Source: Oxyruncus cristatus
Taxonomy: Eukaryota > Chordata > Aves > Passeriformes > Cotingidae
Assembly: GCA_013399855.1 (NCBI GenBank)
Contig: VXAY01001311.1
Span: 39,812-103,811, forward strand
DNA: 64,000 bases
Direction of reading: 5' to 3'
Part shown: positions 22,691-36,883 of the stretch, piece by piece
Layout: each line of letters begins with the position of its first letter
Numbering within the stretch: position 1 is the stretch's first letter
Translations under genes and position numbers: made by a program
The notes under the pieces: generated by a model
The model's database searches: none
Told to the model about the DNA's origin: nothing
The model's input: the letters and a program-made list of their open reading frames with translations, nothing else

Positions 22691-25600
22691 AAGCCTAGAA
22701 ACTGATTTTTTTTTCCTTTTTTAAATCCAGTTCTAGTTTTTGTCACAGTGATGTGGATCAGTACACGTTTGTTCTGAGCCCCGACTGCTTGGCTTTTAAC
22801 AACACAAAGAACTCTGTGCAAGAGCGGTCTTTAAATTCACCCCTGTAGGCAGATTTCTTTGCAGAAGGTACTTTCTTCAACGTGTCAGTGTAGTAGTAAT
22901 ATTTTCTTCTCTATTGTCTCATGGAAGTCCAGGTGCTTTACAGAAGAGGTTGAACTTTTTTTCTCATAATCAGAATACATCCTGACTTTGCTAAACTTTT
23001 TTTCTCCTCGTGTATTTCAAGAATAATTCTTTAAATATGAATTACTGTACCTGTAGGTGCTGCTCATGGAAAAGGAAGAGGTATGTCAGAACTCCTAGGG
23101 AAGTTAGTAATATGAAGGGAAAGTTAAGGGGATATCTCAGAGATTCAAACGTTTTTCTTAAGGTTGGTATAATAGTGCTGTCTTTAAAAAACATTACGGA
23201 TACCTTTTGCTTTTGATTGAATTCACAAAGTCTTCTTTTTACTTGTTTTCAATGCAACTGACAGCAAGTAAAATTCAATTCATGGTTAGAATTCCTTCGG
23301 CTTCTGTAAAGGTTCGGTCTGGCAGTTTTCACTCCTGTAATACTTGACGTTAAATGTTCTAGATCGTGGATTTTTTCCTTTGATGCATGGAAAATGAAAC
23401 ACTGGAAAAACTGTATGAAGCACTGAATAAAAGAAACGTTTTTGATTTTATGGCATGTGGACATGACTGCATCTCAAATGTAATATGTAGCTTTACCATA
23501 TAAAATTGCATATCCGACTGTTACAAAACTATGGATTCATGAGGCTTTATCCAACTGCATACCATCATGCAAGTCATTAAAAATCACATAAAGTCCACCT
23601 AAAATCAACAGTAATAGTATCATTTCTTTCTTATATCTTATAATTTGTGGTTGATGTAGAGATTCGCTCACACTCCAATAAAATAACGGAAATTCTTAAC
23701 CAAAACAGTACAGGAAAGAAAACTTCATAGAGATTTTAAGACTCAGGATATTCTCAACATATTTAGCAGGCTAGCTGTGAAGCAAGTTTCTTGCCAGGTG
23801 CATGATACAGGTTTTATTTCCCTGATTCTAAACTTTGAGGAAACAGGTGGAGAGGTTGTTTTTGATCCTGGATGAATATAAGCAGAAGGGGTTTTTTTAG
23901 TAGGATCTATAGCCAGTTTGTTATAAACTATATTTTTATAGATTTGTAGTTCAGGAGTACCATAATTATTTTGGTTTTTTGAACAGAACATCAAGATTTA
24001 TGAATATCATCGAATTATCAAGGTCACAGTCAGTGCTAGTGTTGAGAGTCAGAGCTGTGAGTCTTGATTTCTACCCTGTACTGTGGCACTGCCTACTTAC
24101 AACCTGACAACACTCTTCCTAACTGCAAGAGAGTATTGCCTGAAGTACAGAGGTTAAAAGCTAGAAAAAAATAACAGAAAAATTAGTTGTGTCCTAGCAT
24201 AAGAGTGTACTGTGAGCCAGGTTTACTCCTTTCACAGCATGAAGTAGAAGTTGTAGCATGGGGTCTTATATAGTGGCTACAGAGGCACCATTTTTGGCAC
24301 AGCTGTACAGCTGCACGTGTATATGCATGCAGAAAAAAAATCATACTGTATTCATATACTCATATATTTGAGGCATTGACCCATCATGAGTATATCATCT
24401 GGGGTCTTTTTTAATATTTTTAATGTTATCTTTTGCCTTTCAACACGTTTTCAGAGACAATTTTTGGCATTTACAGTTTTTTTCTCCTCCTGAGAAAAGA
24501 GATAAAAGTTTGGTAACATCTGCATTTTTTCATCTTTCTTTTCATTAATCTGAAAATCTAGCCTTTACAATTGTTTCCTTTCGGATTTTCTTTTAAATTG
24601 TTGTGTTGCAGCCAGCAATGTTTTTATAGTGTCAGTTGGGCAAAATATTTATTAAAACATACATGTGAAATGAGTGCTCTGTCCTGCTGTTTCCAGGTGA
24701 ACTGGATTTCAACAGTGGACAAATCGGATGCAATTCTAAACTGTTTTAGTGTGCTTCAGATTAACTGGATGCATTCAGAAATGACAGAGATGTTCTAGTC
24801 AGGGCATTGATGTTCATGTGGACTGAAGCTGGACAAAACTCCTGGGTCATGGGGGTGTTACAAGTCATTTACCAATTTAGATTTGTGGAGCTGAGCTGGG
24901 CTGCTTGATCATTGGCACAGATGTGGAACTGTAGGAAGACAAGGATACATTACTTGCCATAGACCTGTTTACTGCCTTCATTACCAGTGCCAGTTCTTAA
25001 CATGTCAAAGTTACCATTTTTCTAACAGAGACTGCATCACTCCTGATTTGTGGTGCCCTTTTACCATGCTATAATTTGGGCAAACACTCTATGCTTTGTG
25101 TTCTTAATGCTGACACCTCCACGAATATCTGTGACCATGGTTTTCCAAGGCCACTTTTAATATGCTGGATGATATTTTGTTCTCAAATTTCCTGGGGAGC
25201 ATCCAGTTTGTTCTGGGCACTGTCAACAAATGATAGGGTATTTCAGATGAAGGGCTTGCTCACAGGTTATTTAGAATAGACATGGAGTAAGTGCAACGCA
25301 ACTCCAAAATTTCGGAGTCTTATAATCCGTGGTTTTTCCCTGCCTTAAAATTGTTACACAGTTGAATATATACTAAGTAGGTGGAGTATCTGGTTTTGTC
25401 ACTGTTTGGAAACATTTCACCTCTTTTGAGAAGGTATCATCAAGAAAAGTGGCTTCTCATGGGCATTATCTTGGTGTTTGCCTGCATTCATGGGAGTAAT
25501 GTGTGACACTGTACAGTGATGCTGTAGCTGTGCCCTGCTTTTCCTGGCTTGCTAGTGAGCTTCCATGGGATTATTTACGTTTGCTTGGTGTGGTGGATTT

Positions 25601-28600
25601 TGCTTCTTACCTTTTGTTGCACCCACTGACTGCAACTCAAAGACTATAAAGCAAGGAAGTTCCTAGAATATTCTGAGCTGCACATGTATCATGCAAATGT
25701 GCTCCATCTCTGTCGTTAGTTGAACAAGAGCATTATTGGAGATGCTGTCCTCAAACAGGTCCCAAGGGTTTTCCTTTGGGTTAGCTCTGCTCCTCGTGTC
25801 CCTTACATCAAGGGGAAAGCTTCAATTTCCTTTCTACTTTGTTGAATTGTATCCTGTTAAAACAAGGCAGTGTTTGAACACACAGCAAAAGATACGTCAC
25901 AAGAATATAACCCAGGCTTTGGTAAAAGCCAGGGAGAGATCTCCTATTGCTTCAGACCTATTATGCCAGACTTAAAACCTGCAGAAGCCAGTGCAGGTGG
26001 GTCTCCTGCAGCTTGCAGAGGTCAGCTTGCATAGGTGAACAGCCAAACCCACATCAGTCATTTACATTTGTTCCTTTTCCCTGATGAGAACTGTAATGGT
26101 TTGGATGGGTATGTCTCTCTAAGGAAGAGGAGCTATAGATTCAGTTCCTGGGGAGCTGTGCATGCCCCATTCTGGCACCTGTCGCCTCCCAGTGAATTCC
26201 CTGAAGCAGCTGCTAGCCAGGGTGAGGTGTGGGATGGGACAATCTACATCTGAATTTCCTGTTTGTAGAAGGGACAGCTATTTCTACCTTCCTTCACTTA
26301 GGTTTTGTGACTGTAGAGCCAGGCTTCCAGGTATTAGAGTGAGAAAATTCACTTAAAGCTTACAAACAATGAAGGTCTTGGTTCTTTATCTGGAACAAAC
26401 AGTTCCAGCTCACCATCAGAATCCAAGAACACGGTGTTGGCAACACTTCTAGACAAAGATTTCTGTCTTTCTCCTGTGGTTTGTTTGGTTTTATTTTTTT
26501 TTTTTCCTACCCTGCCTGGCATTATTTGTTTAAAGAGACCTCCTAGATCTCTGTGAGCCTTGAAAGCTCAAGGCTGGGTCCTTCTACATCACTGTGGCCA
26601 CACGTGTTCTGCCTGCAAGCAAAACCCAGGAGCTTTGCTCAGCCATTTGAGAAGACCAGCACAGCAAAGAAGCACGTTTGCAAGGAGTGCTCCTCTGACT
26701 AGTGAAGCAGAGTGTACCTGCAGACCTGAGCCCATGCAGATCCCAGGTTAGATAGCTGCTGCCATGCTCTATCAGCTTCATCTGTTGGACACTTCACTTC
26801 ACTTCACCTGCTTGGGGAGCAGGGAACAGGGAATAACTGCACTGACAGCCAGCACACTACAGAAAGTCATGCTTCTTGTGCCTTTGCACCAGTGGCATTT
26901 GATACTCCGTGATGAATTAAATAGGCCACGCAAAGTTATAAGGGCTAGATGTGATAGCAAGCCAGCCTGTGTCTGCCCTTTACAGACCAGCCACCACATG
27001 TGCAATTGCAGTGTTTTATTATACTTGATGTTATTCGAGAGCCAGCTGTGTAAGTTACTGTTTTGTTACCTCTAGTAGGACTGTACACAGGACTTGTGGT
27101 GAAAAAAAGTAACTCTTTCCTCCTCCAAAAGCTGTTTTTTTCTTTTTCCTCCAGAGAGCTTTTGTTTTCAGTGTGTGATTCATCTTTGCTCAGCAAAGGT
27201 CTTATGTAAACCTTTATTCCAGTGCAAAATGGACTTAAATGGGACACGGTCTAAGCACTCTGAGAATAGCTACAAATGACCCCTTATACAGGCCAGTGAT
27301 TCAGGCCTGACCCCGTATTTCTCCTGGTTCCGCTGCAGTTATGAGGGAGCTTGCAAACAGGACTATGTCCTTAAAAACAGGATTTTGTCTGCTAGCTCTT
27401 TTCTTTAAGCATGTCAGTTCTCATTTTGGAATCTATCACTGTCTCTGCTGTGTTTTGGTTGTGTTTTTTTTCCCCCTCCAGGAGTCTATAACGATTTATT
27501 TGCAAACTGCAGAAGCTTTGGTCTCCTGCACTAAATTGTCTTGCTTCCAGTTCTAAACTCTCAGACAATGACTTTATTTGTTTCTGGTCTCTATGCTTTC
27601 ATGTTATTTACATTATCATTTGGTAACTGCATCAAGCCAATTGCCTTGGTCATCAGCTTCACGATCTGTGTGGTTTCCACCATGAGGCAATTTCGCAAAT
27701 AAATTGTAAGCTATATTTTATACATCTTTAAATCAGATCTGTTGTTTATCTCAACAGCTGTTTCAGAATAAGAAATACAGCCAGTGCAACTGAATCTTTG
27801 AGGAAAGTAAGCAGATGAATTTTTATTATGCTTAGGCTCATCTTTGCTGGTATAGCGGTACAGTTAAAAGTGTATCCTGGTTGACTTCACTATAAAATCT
27901 TAAAATGCTGATTTAGTACCTGGCATTATAGAATACATGGGCAAAGAGAAATGTTAGGGAAAATATAATGAAGAGAAGCTTCCTTGTGGCAAACAGCAAA
28001 GCACTTTTAGAGGGGTAGAGAAAACTATGTAATAGTATTTATACCCTTTTGCTTTGGTGGTTTGATGTAAAAGATCACATATAAAAGAGAACTGGGCCTA
28101 AACACAATAAAACCAAGGTGACTTTTCAGAATCTTCACTTATTTTGTTTGTGCAATCTCCGTATCACAGACCCATGAGACACTGTCTAGTTAGAAAACAG
28201 GCAGATGAATTTATAGGTCAACTAGATCCAGCTGGTGGCTTTAACATGTTTTTCTTTATGCCATTCTAGCAAACAATGCACTTGTTAAAAACCTAATTAA
28301 TGCTAGAGCAGACAAACAAACCAACAAAGGAGTCACTTAGAGGCACTGTTCATAGGAGTTAGAGATGGAAGAGCTCCATTAGGTCATCTGCCTCTCCCCC
28401 TAATTGTACGAGGCTGTTTTCCTCCATCAGAAGGGAAGAGCCACTAAACTGTGAAGACAGAGGAAACAGCACTGGGGAGTGAGAGCAACAGGAGGGTCAT
28501 GGGAGGGAAAACAAGCAAGAACAGTGTGAGCAGTGGGCTTAGAAATCAAGGTTAAAGCACACTGCATTTGGAGGTCACTCGTGAAGAGCATTTCTTCAGG

Positions 28601-29444
28601 GTACTTGCCTATTTCTCTAAAGAAATAGGAAGGACAATAGGAAGGATGTGCAGGAAATGCATTAAGACAAAACTAGCTAATGCCTAAAGGGGCACCATGC
28701 AGAGATTACAGCTGCTTTATGTCCTGTATTGCATGGGGTTGGTGGTAGGCTTTCAGTGGTTTTCAGTTGGCAAGGATCACACTTTAGGCTCCATCCTGTA
28801 TGGGTGTAATTCACAGCTAATGCTGCAAACTTTTATGGCAAAATAATTTTAACCTGAAGCTGAATAGATCCCTGCTCATGTTCTCCTTAGAGTCAGTCAC
28901 AACAAATTAATCTGTCTTCTCTTTCTGGCGAACTCTTTCTTTCAGCCTTCTTGATAATTAAGTTTGCCAAGCACACAACCTTTTTGGGTTTCAGAAGTAG
29001 TTACCTTTCACCTTGCCTAGCCTTGCTATCTTCCAGGTGGACTGATACAAGCTTTCTTGTACAACAGGTTAGACATTACTGAACTGATATAAATATTATT
29101 TTAAGCACTTAGTCAGAAAATTGATATTATTTCCATGAGAAGTTTCTCACCTGAGTGCTGACTGAAATGACTTTTACATTGCAACATTGTCTTGCATTTA
29201 TTTAATTTCATGAACCCAACCTGGTCTTCTTTGATAGTTGGGATATAGTTATAAATGTTACTAAATAGGAATCTTGAATGGGCTAGCTGAATATTTTCAT
29301 TTCTTTATGTTCTCTGTTCTAAGATTTTTCTAACCAATACGTTAGAAAGTGCTCATGGAATCTGAATTGCCTTTTATTTAGACAATAAAAACAGTGATGC
29401 TTGTTTTAAGAGGAGCTTATTTCAGTTTTATTCAAACACTTAAA

Positions 29445-29463
29445 TTGCTTTAAATTAAAGCAA
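29445..29463. repeat. Perfect 9-base inverted repeat
   Basis: TTGCTTTAA and its reverse complement TTAAAGCAA are separated by a single A, in BCAT1 intron 1. The stem is short and AT-rich, so its significance is unclear. Confidence 0.85.
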
Positions 29464-30696
29464 ATAAACTCTTCAAGCTAGAGCCACAGATAAGTGCCTG
29501 CACAGTCTTTGGGGCTAATTTAATAATAGTCTATTTCAATTCAACCCTACTTTATTCAGTGCAGCTTTCTTAGACAAAGGAACTCTTGTATGTTCTAAGC
29601 CCTGATGCCTTTGTTCTGATGCAAAATTATCCTTAAGTAGTGTGGAAACTTTCATTTTCTGCTGTGCTGGTTGCCTTTTATTTTCCTTTGTTTTACATTG
29701 TTATTGCACTGCCTCACTGTTTAACCAACATTAGTGCCAGCTCAAGGTTGAACAAGCAGCCACAATAAGGTGATAATGTCAAGCTGACAAGGCACCAGGG
29801 CAGATGTATGTTAGGAAGAGTAGTCTTAAAAAATGTATTGAAAGGGCAGAAATCAACACAAATTCTCCCGACCTCAGTTAAAAGCTGCATACTGAAACTA
29901 CTTATAAGAAATTTTCCTTTTTTATTTGGTTGGTTTTGGTTTGCTCCCCCGCCCCCAGTGCTGATCTGTGCATACCCTGAGGTGTATCATTGGAACTGCT
30001 CTTGATTTTGTGCTGTACACCTTCTGAATTCATGTTGAAGAGTGGCAAGACAATGCTTGGAGAGTGCCCCAGTCTAACGAAGATACCACAAAGGTCTCTG
30101 TTTGGCTTGATAAGTGGTTAGAAATATCATTTAAGAGTAAGTCATCTTGCTTCTTTGGTCTAGGTTTTGAAAAGAGCAGCTTTAAAAGACGTTGGTGGGT
30201 AAGTTGTGCTTCTCTGTCATGTAAATGACCCAGCACAGCGAATATACTTGGAGACACTTGCACGGTAACACATATATAGGTGTATGCTCCTGTTCACATA
30301 CCTGCAGTATAAAAATATTATCTACTCCCATGACAGCTGAGGTTAACGTGCCTGGCTGCTGGATTCCATAAATGAGCTTCTTAAACTCCGGAAGTCTTTC
30401 ACAAATGTCATTAAATGAATGTATTTTTGGTTGATATTAAAAATAATATTATAGGACTCGACCCTACAGCAATGTTCAGAATTTCTCTCTGTCTGACAGT
30501 GTGTGGATTCTTTTTTTTTTTTTTTTTATGCTGTGAACATCATTACTGTTTTGTTTTTCTTCAAATTCATCTTTTATGTGGTGTGGCTGCCAACATGTAC
30601 TAACATTTCTTTGGGACAGATGAAAGTTGTTTTGAAGTCATGGTAGTGCTTTTATAAGACTGTAGCAATACTCAGAATATTATTCTGGCCTTCTGG

Positions 30697-30740
30697 CTTC
30701 TGACTGAGAGGACACGCCCACTCTGCTGGGGTCTGATGAC
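30697..30740. repeat. 44-base direct repeat, copy 1
   Basis: It starts CTTCTGACTGAGAGGACAC and ends GGGGTCTGATGAC. It matches 31082-31125 except for one base (G here, T there). A single undetermined base N follows directly at 30741. The flanks of the two copies do not resemble each other. Confidence 0.95.
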
Positions 30741-31081
30741 NATGGCATTTGTGCACACTGGACTCTCTTCTATACCTGGTCCAGAAAGGCAACTGTGGTT
30801 TGTGTGGCTTTGAATGACAAAGTGCCGGACATCACACCCCTCACTTGGCTTGCCTGTGGCAGTACCTTAGTAAGAGTTGTGCACTGAATTTATTCTGATC
30901 TCCTATATTCCTGCAATCTGATAAGTATTCTAATTTCATTATCCTTCCAGCGCAAATTAGAGTATTTCTTAGACATTTAGTAGCCAGAAGCAAGCATGGG
31001 AAAAAGCAGTAAAGACACTGTTTTAGCTTGGAGAAATGTCTCAGAAAGGACTTTTTTCATTGCAAATTGTCTTTCATGTGA

Positions 31082-31125
31082 CTTCTGACTGAGAGGACAC
31101 TCCCACTCTGCTGGGGTCTGATGAC
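31082..31125. repeat. 44-base direct repeat, copy 2
   Basis: This is the second copy of the element at 30697-30740, in the same orientation and 385 bases downstream, with one mismatch. The repeat does not belong to a family I recognise. Confidence 0.95.
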
Positions 31126-32560
31126 TGCTACAAGGTAGTCCTGGTTTTAAGTTTCTCTGCGTAGCAGGAGATGGAGTTGCCTTGGTAGAAGGAACTCTGT
31201 GCAGTCACAGCTGTGCATCTGTCATTTGTTTGCTTCTTTAGGTTCTTGTCCTCCATGAATAGCCAATGCTTGCCCAAAACAGCACTGTCTGTGATTCTTT
31301 CATGGGCATAAAATTGGGGTTTCAGATGTTCCCTGTCAGTGGCAGTTCTCTACCAGGGCAGTGGTGTTGCTGCTGATGAAATTCTCCCTCAGAGTGGAGG
31401 CATCAGAGCTGTCTGTGGGCTGACTTCAAGAAACTGACTGGTGAAACCTAAAAAGATGACTAAGGATTTTCTTAAGCTGCAGCTCTTGAGTTGTTTTGAA
31501 AAGTGGCCAAAATTACTTCCTAGCTGAAAGTGTGAATTCTGTAGAAATTATTGGCAGTCTATCTCTTTACTCCTACCTTCCGCTAGGGAAACTTTTCTGT
31601 TCCCCAGTGGTGAGAAGAGTTACCAAACAACAGGGAAAATTAAAGAGCATGGAACTGATTAAAGAATTAGTTTTCTTTGAAAGAGGTTGACAAAGTACAT
31701 GGCACATAGAGGTAACTGCAAAACTCGTTTGAGAAATGGAACCTTTTCATCATTATTATTAATTAAATGATCTCGTACACTATAGATAAAGAAGTGCAGT
31801 TTGTAGCTTAAGTTCACAGTGATGAAGTTTCTGATAATCTTCAGTTCCTGTTTCATAACTGAAGGTGAGCCAATGAGACAACAGTGTATCTAAAACCCAA
31901 GCACAGCAGCCTGACAAAACACCTGTTGGAATGGCAGTTCACAGAACAGATAGTCCCAAATGAGAACAAAGACATTGGTGCTCCCAGTGGGTGTCTCAAA
32001 AACCACTAAATGTGAAGACACAGGAAAAGCAAAGGCAGACTCACGTATTCTAGGAAACCTAGGGAATTTGGGGAGGAGATGGGCCTATTTTTGTAGCAGA
32101 ACGGCCTTTCAGCTGAAGGATAACTGATCTGACTGAGTAGAAGAGGCAGAGAAAGTGTGCCAAAGACAGCAGGGTAGCCAAGAGACAGTGCTTGCAGGGT
32201 CATGATGCTAAAAGATGTTGAAAAAATATATCTAAGGCAGTTTGAAGACCAAACACAGGAGTTGGATGTCCAGGTTTGGGAAACCTCTAACAGAAGTGAT
32301 GACAGAAGATGACAACTTTTAAGCATAAAGTTTAGTAGAATTTCACAGTGATAAAATGACACATAAACCCCATTTTTTAAATAGAGTTTAATCTACTATA
32401 ATGCTTTACACTTTTTATTTCTCTTATAGGCCTTACAGGAATGGTAAAATGAATGTGCATTTTCAGTATCTTTGAAGGAAAACTTTGAAATACTGTTCAA
32501 TTTTCAATCTAGAAAAAGTAGTTATATACACCATAGCTCTACAACATGACATAGGAAATG

Positions 32561-32598
32561 TGTCATGCTTGTGTAAAACTGTCATGTTTGTGTAATTT
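32561..32598. repeat. 19-base imperfect tandem duplication
   Basis: TGTCATGCTTGTGTAAAAC is followed directly by TGTCATGTTTGTGTAATTT, in BCAT1 intron 1. Confidence 0.85.
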
Positions 32599-34697
32599 CA
32601 TGGCAACTTTATACAGTCTTGAGTGACTTTTGAGAAGATGTTGACCTGGTGGCTCAAATGTATCTTTAGGATAACATCATTGTTTTAATGGAGGCAGTTT
32701 TAAATCTACCGTGCTATTAAACACAAAGGGCAGATTTATGCTTGGCATATCTCCCTTGGCAATGCTGGCATTAAATCAGGGAGCAATTTTCCCTATTGCA
32801 TTTAGCATGTTTCGGATTTATAAGACATGGAGCCATTAAAATATGACTCCATCAATTAGAAAGTAATTGTGTTACGCATTTCTAGTGCCGAGGGATGAAC
32901 TCAATTTAATCTCAATGCGGTTAACAAAGGCAGTTAGCTACTTGCTTTAAATACGAGTTAAATCTGTAAAACATAATGACTTCATGGAGAACAGAATTGG
33001 CCCCATGGCACACGCCCAAAAATTGGGCTGTTGACTTCACTCAGTTTAATGGGAACCTTGAACTGAAGGGCAACGTGATTGAGCCCCCAGGGGCTGCTCC
33101 TGTAGGTGGTCTGTACTTGAAATTCACGTACTAGTTTGGTATCTTTAAAAAAGATCATAAAAGAGGATATTAAACTGTATCCAGCTTCAGTCCTCTCTGT
33201 GTTGATGCCAACACTTGCTTTAGGGCAACTTCATAAAGGAGAGAGGGGAAGAAACTGAAGCGTAATGGTTGAGCATTTGTCAGTATTTGCTGTCACCAGT
33301 AATTATTATTAGAAAATCCAACTTGGCGTGCTAGATATTAGACAAAAGCCAGCAGTGGCAGTGGAGCTCCTTGAGACATTCTTGTTCCTCAGCTGGCAGT
33401 TCCCATCCATGTTAGCTGGTAACCAGCACGCTCTCTGTCCTAATTCATTGCAGTGCAAAGAAAAATCAGTTGGCTTAATTAATCTGCAGAACACTTAACT
33501 ATTGTTAACTGGTGGTGTCATGAAGGCCTTCTGGGGATTTTACCACTGAATTTGTAAGTATTTGAAGAATTACAGGGAAAGCAAGGACATACTATTATAC
33601 AGTGTCCCTCAGAGAGTCGCTCAGTTTGGATAACACTTTAGTCCTGCTAAGGTCTGACATGAATGCCAGTGAACACTCTGTCAAAGTCTTGTCTTTCTGG
33701 AGTAGAAAGCACTAAGCTTTCAAGCTAAAACCCCCATATTTTTAATAAAAGGTAAAGCATATTGGTACATTGTAAAGAGATTTGTGATTTCTCTTGACAG
33801 ATTCTCCTTTAGTGGATAGCAAGGATGCTGTAGCCATGATTGCCTGTCTCTCTGTAGAGGGTTAAAAATAAAGAGGAAGAGAAGGGTTAAAGCTGAGGGT
33901 GAGAAGGCAGGAGGGATGCTGTGGGCTCCCTGGGGCGCTGGGGGGAAGGGGAGAGGAAGTGAGATCTGCTGTGGCTGGGGGGTTGGCTTTTTCCGCTGTT
34001 GGTAGCAAGCCTGCAGTCTGTTGAAGGCCCACTGAAGATACAGTTGTTTTTTTTTTTCTAATACCATATCCCCAAGATCTGCAAAAAGGAAAAAAGATAA
34101 TGTTATTTGCCTTGTGTGTGTCATGGTTCAATGCCCATGATCCATGTGGTCCCAGCCTTTGCCGCACAGTTCGGTGGCTGCTGTCTCCCTGTAGGGTGGG
34201 GGCTGCTCCCTGGTTACGAGCTTGGAGCAGGGATCTCACAGGCTTAATAAAACCAATTCTGTGTTCTTTGTTTCACTCTGCCTACTCAGGCTTCTCTGAG
34301 AACAGGCAAAAGTGAATCTGTTAGGTGGATACGCTAGTAGAGAAACTTGACTCTGATGAAATTGTGTAAAAACACTATTTACTTAGCTTTGAATGAAAGA
34401 CTTGTGACGTTGTCCATATCCTTCTGCACTTCAGAGTGATAATCTAATCTAGGATGTTGTTTCTCCTAGAAAGCCCTGAAACACAGTTGTGCAAAATAAT
34501 GCAACTGAAGCAAAACTAAAAACATAGAGGGTGGAAAGTTGTGCTAAGAAACTACCATAAAGTTCTTGCTAGTATATTTACTGACGATGAAGTCTGAATG
34601 GTCATTCAATGCAATCTGTCCCTAAAATGAGTTACTGTGTATCAGCTTTTCTGCAATGTGCATTGAATTTGATTTCCTCTGGTTTTATTTCTTCTAG

Positions 34698-34769
34698 GGC
34701 TGTCAGAATGAGTGCACGGGCAGAGGATGTTCAGGAGAAACAGCAAAGCATGTGACTGACTCTTTCAAG
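34698..34769 (+). CDS. BCAT1: BCAT1 coding exon 2
   Basis: This 72-base exon has 24 codons and encodes GCQNECTGRGCSGETAKH then VTDSFK (residues 4-27). The acceptor is TTCTTCTAG and the donor GTATGT. It aligns with the cysteine-rich human stretch CSNGCSAECTGEGG followed by GTFK just before AKDL, so the assignment rests on position, phase, length and partial identity. This N-terminal tail lies outside the catalytic fold and is the least conserved part of the enzyme. No mitochondrial presequence is seen, in keeping with the cytosolic isoenzyme. Confidence 0.88.
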
Positions 34770-36883
34770 GTATGTTTATTGTCAAGAGATGACTGTCTCA
34801 AGCATTTCAGTGGATGGTGCCAGCCAGTATCCATAACATGGTAATGATTGCTGTGCAGGGGTTCAGAGCTACTGACACGCTTGACTGTCATAATTCTGTA
34901 AATAATTCTGTAAGTTGTATTTGCTGAACATGTTTTTGATGTAGAAATTAAGAATGTTACAGGAAGAACTCTATTATAGTTTTAGGTATAGCTAAAAGGT
35001 TAGTAATTAAAATTAAAATGGGATGGGAGACTTTAATTTTAACTCTTATCTGCTTCCAATGCAATAGAAATAAAGATTGATTTCCCCCATTAAGGTCTTT
35101 TTCCAAACAACGTTTCTGCAGCACTCCATTATTTGTTAAACTTTGGCATTATGAATGGTGTTCAAAAGAAGTTTTTTCCATCTGGTCTCAAAGTTGCAGA
35201 GCTAAGGATCTCAGAAGGACTCCAAAGCACTCTGCAACTCTGCCACATTATGAGCACTCCACAAGCAAACAGAGCTATGATAATAAGGAATGCTGAGCAG
35301 CTGCCAGGAACTGACATGAAATTGCATCCCTCTCTTTTATTTTAATCTTATGCTTAGAACTGAGCTCAGTTAAGATATCATTCTTTTCTTCTTCCTCCTT
35401 CCTGAATGCAGTGCAAGTTAGTAAGAGCTCATTTTAAACACTGTATGAACACAGATGTCAAACTCCAATTTCTGTTGGAAATGTAAAGATTGTCAGCACG
35501 TGCTCCTTTGAATTCTACACTGTGCTCATTTCTTTTTTTCCTGCCTTTTATACTTCTTTTTCCTTTATTCCTTATGTCACACCTCTCTTTCCCTGATTTA
35601 CAGCCTTTAAAGAGCCTCGTCTATATTTTGCAGATGTATAAAAGTGGTACCCAGAAAAAGGTGACCTCACTCATGCTTTTTCAGCAGTCCCTTTCCTGTT
35701 ATTTCCGACTACTGTCAGCAGTACATGAGATGAAATTATAATTGTACACTTTGTCACGTTCTTCCTGATGTTTTGGGGTGGTGTCACTGCTATGCAGTCT
35801 TCTGAGCTATGCTAAAGTAGCTATTTCCCTTTCAGTTGCCAGGCTTTAAGCAGATAGGAAAAATAAATGCTGAAATAAATGTTTTAAATTGGACTCCTTG
35901 GTAAGGTTTATTCCAAAGCTGATGTCATTGAAAACAGCAAAGAATTCTTGAGAGTCCATGACTATAGAATTTCACCACGTAGCAACATGCCATTTAATTT
36001 CTATTTCCTCATTCTCAGCCCTTCCCAGTTCTTCTCTTCCTCATTTCTTTGCATTGTGTCTCTCTGGCAATTCTGCCAAAGGAGGAAAATTTAGGATGAT
36101 TCAGAAAACGCTGACAAAACCAGGCATGCAGCCAGTTTTGAAACCCCAAGAGTTCACAAGCGTGAAGTGCAGGGTTTTGTAAATTCACCTTCAACAAATA
36201 GTCAAGATAAATCTCAGTAGATTGATTCAGTGGAACGTGCTAGTGTGTCTGAGAGCAAGAATTGCTTTACAGAGAGGAGACTTGTGTGTAACAACACTGA
36301 GCTGTTCCTTTCACTCGTTCAGGCAGTGCGGAAGGAAGATAAATTGGCAACCAACTCTGGTAGTGTTTGGGTCATAGGTGAACTGGGAACAAACCAAAGC
36401 AGACTTAAGGCAGACTTAATTACACCAGCAGTCAAGCAGGTGCCTTACCAAAGCTCCAAATATTGGATGGCACAAAGCTGGATTTAAACCAAGTTCCTTT
36501 CCACTGATACTTGTATGTCAGCCAGGATGGCAAATCATTGTAGTGGAGAGTCTGTGTGAGGGGGAAAAATGTGTTAGCAGGTGGGACAGATGGTCACAAA
36601 GGGAATAATGGTAGAAAAAAGCAGCTGGCTCAGGCTGAAGTCTAATTTATAAGTCCATTCCTGCCTTATGGCTCTGTTTCTGAAGATTAGCTGCGGTCGC
36701 CAGAAAAGGGTAGAGATTTCTCGAACATACCGTACTGTGGGAGATGTGCATATGAAAATTAAGATGAGAATAGAAGTACTGGTTGTAGTGTCACGTGTTA
36801 CAATAATTATTTCCAGTCTTTTTAACTTCATTGTCAAATTAAGAAGAAAAAACTTGATAAAAAAAGGAAAAACCAGTGCCAGA

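Larger units (their letters stand above)
18828..34697 (+). other. BCAT1: BCAT1 intron 1 (15.9 kb)
   Basis: Long AT-rich intron with donor GTAAGC and acceptor TTTCTTCTAG. It holds a CR1 tail (22288-22690), a poly-T run near 30512, a 44-base direct repeat (30697 and 31082), 19-base tandem duplications at 19062 and 32561 and a short palindrome at 29445. A repeat-free block around 32640-33070 has the look of conserved non-coding DNA. No internal gene was recognised on either strand; open frames here are short and featureless. Confidence 0.8.
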
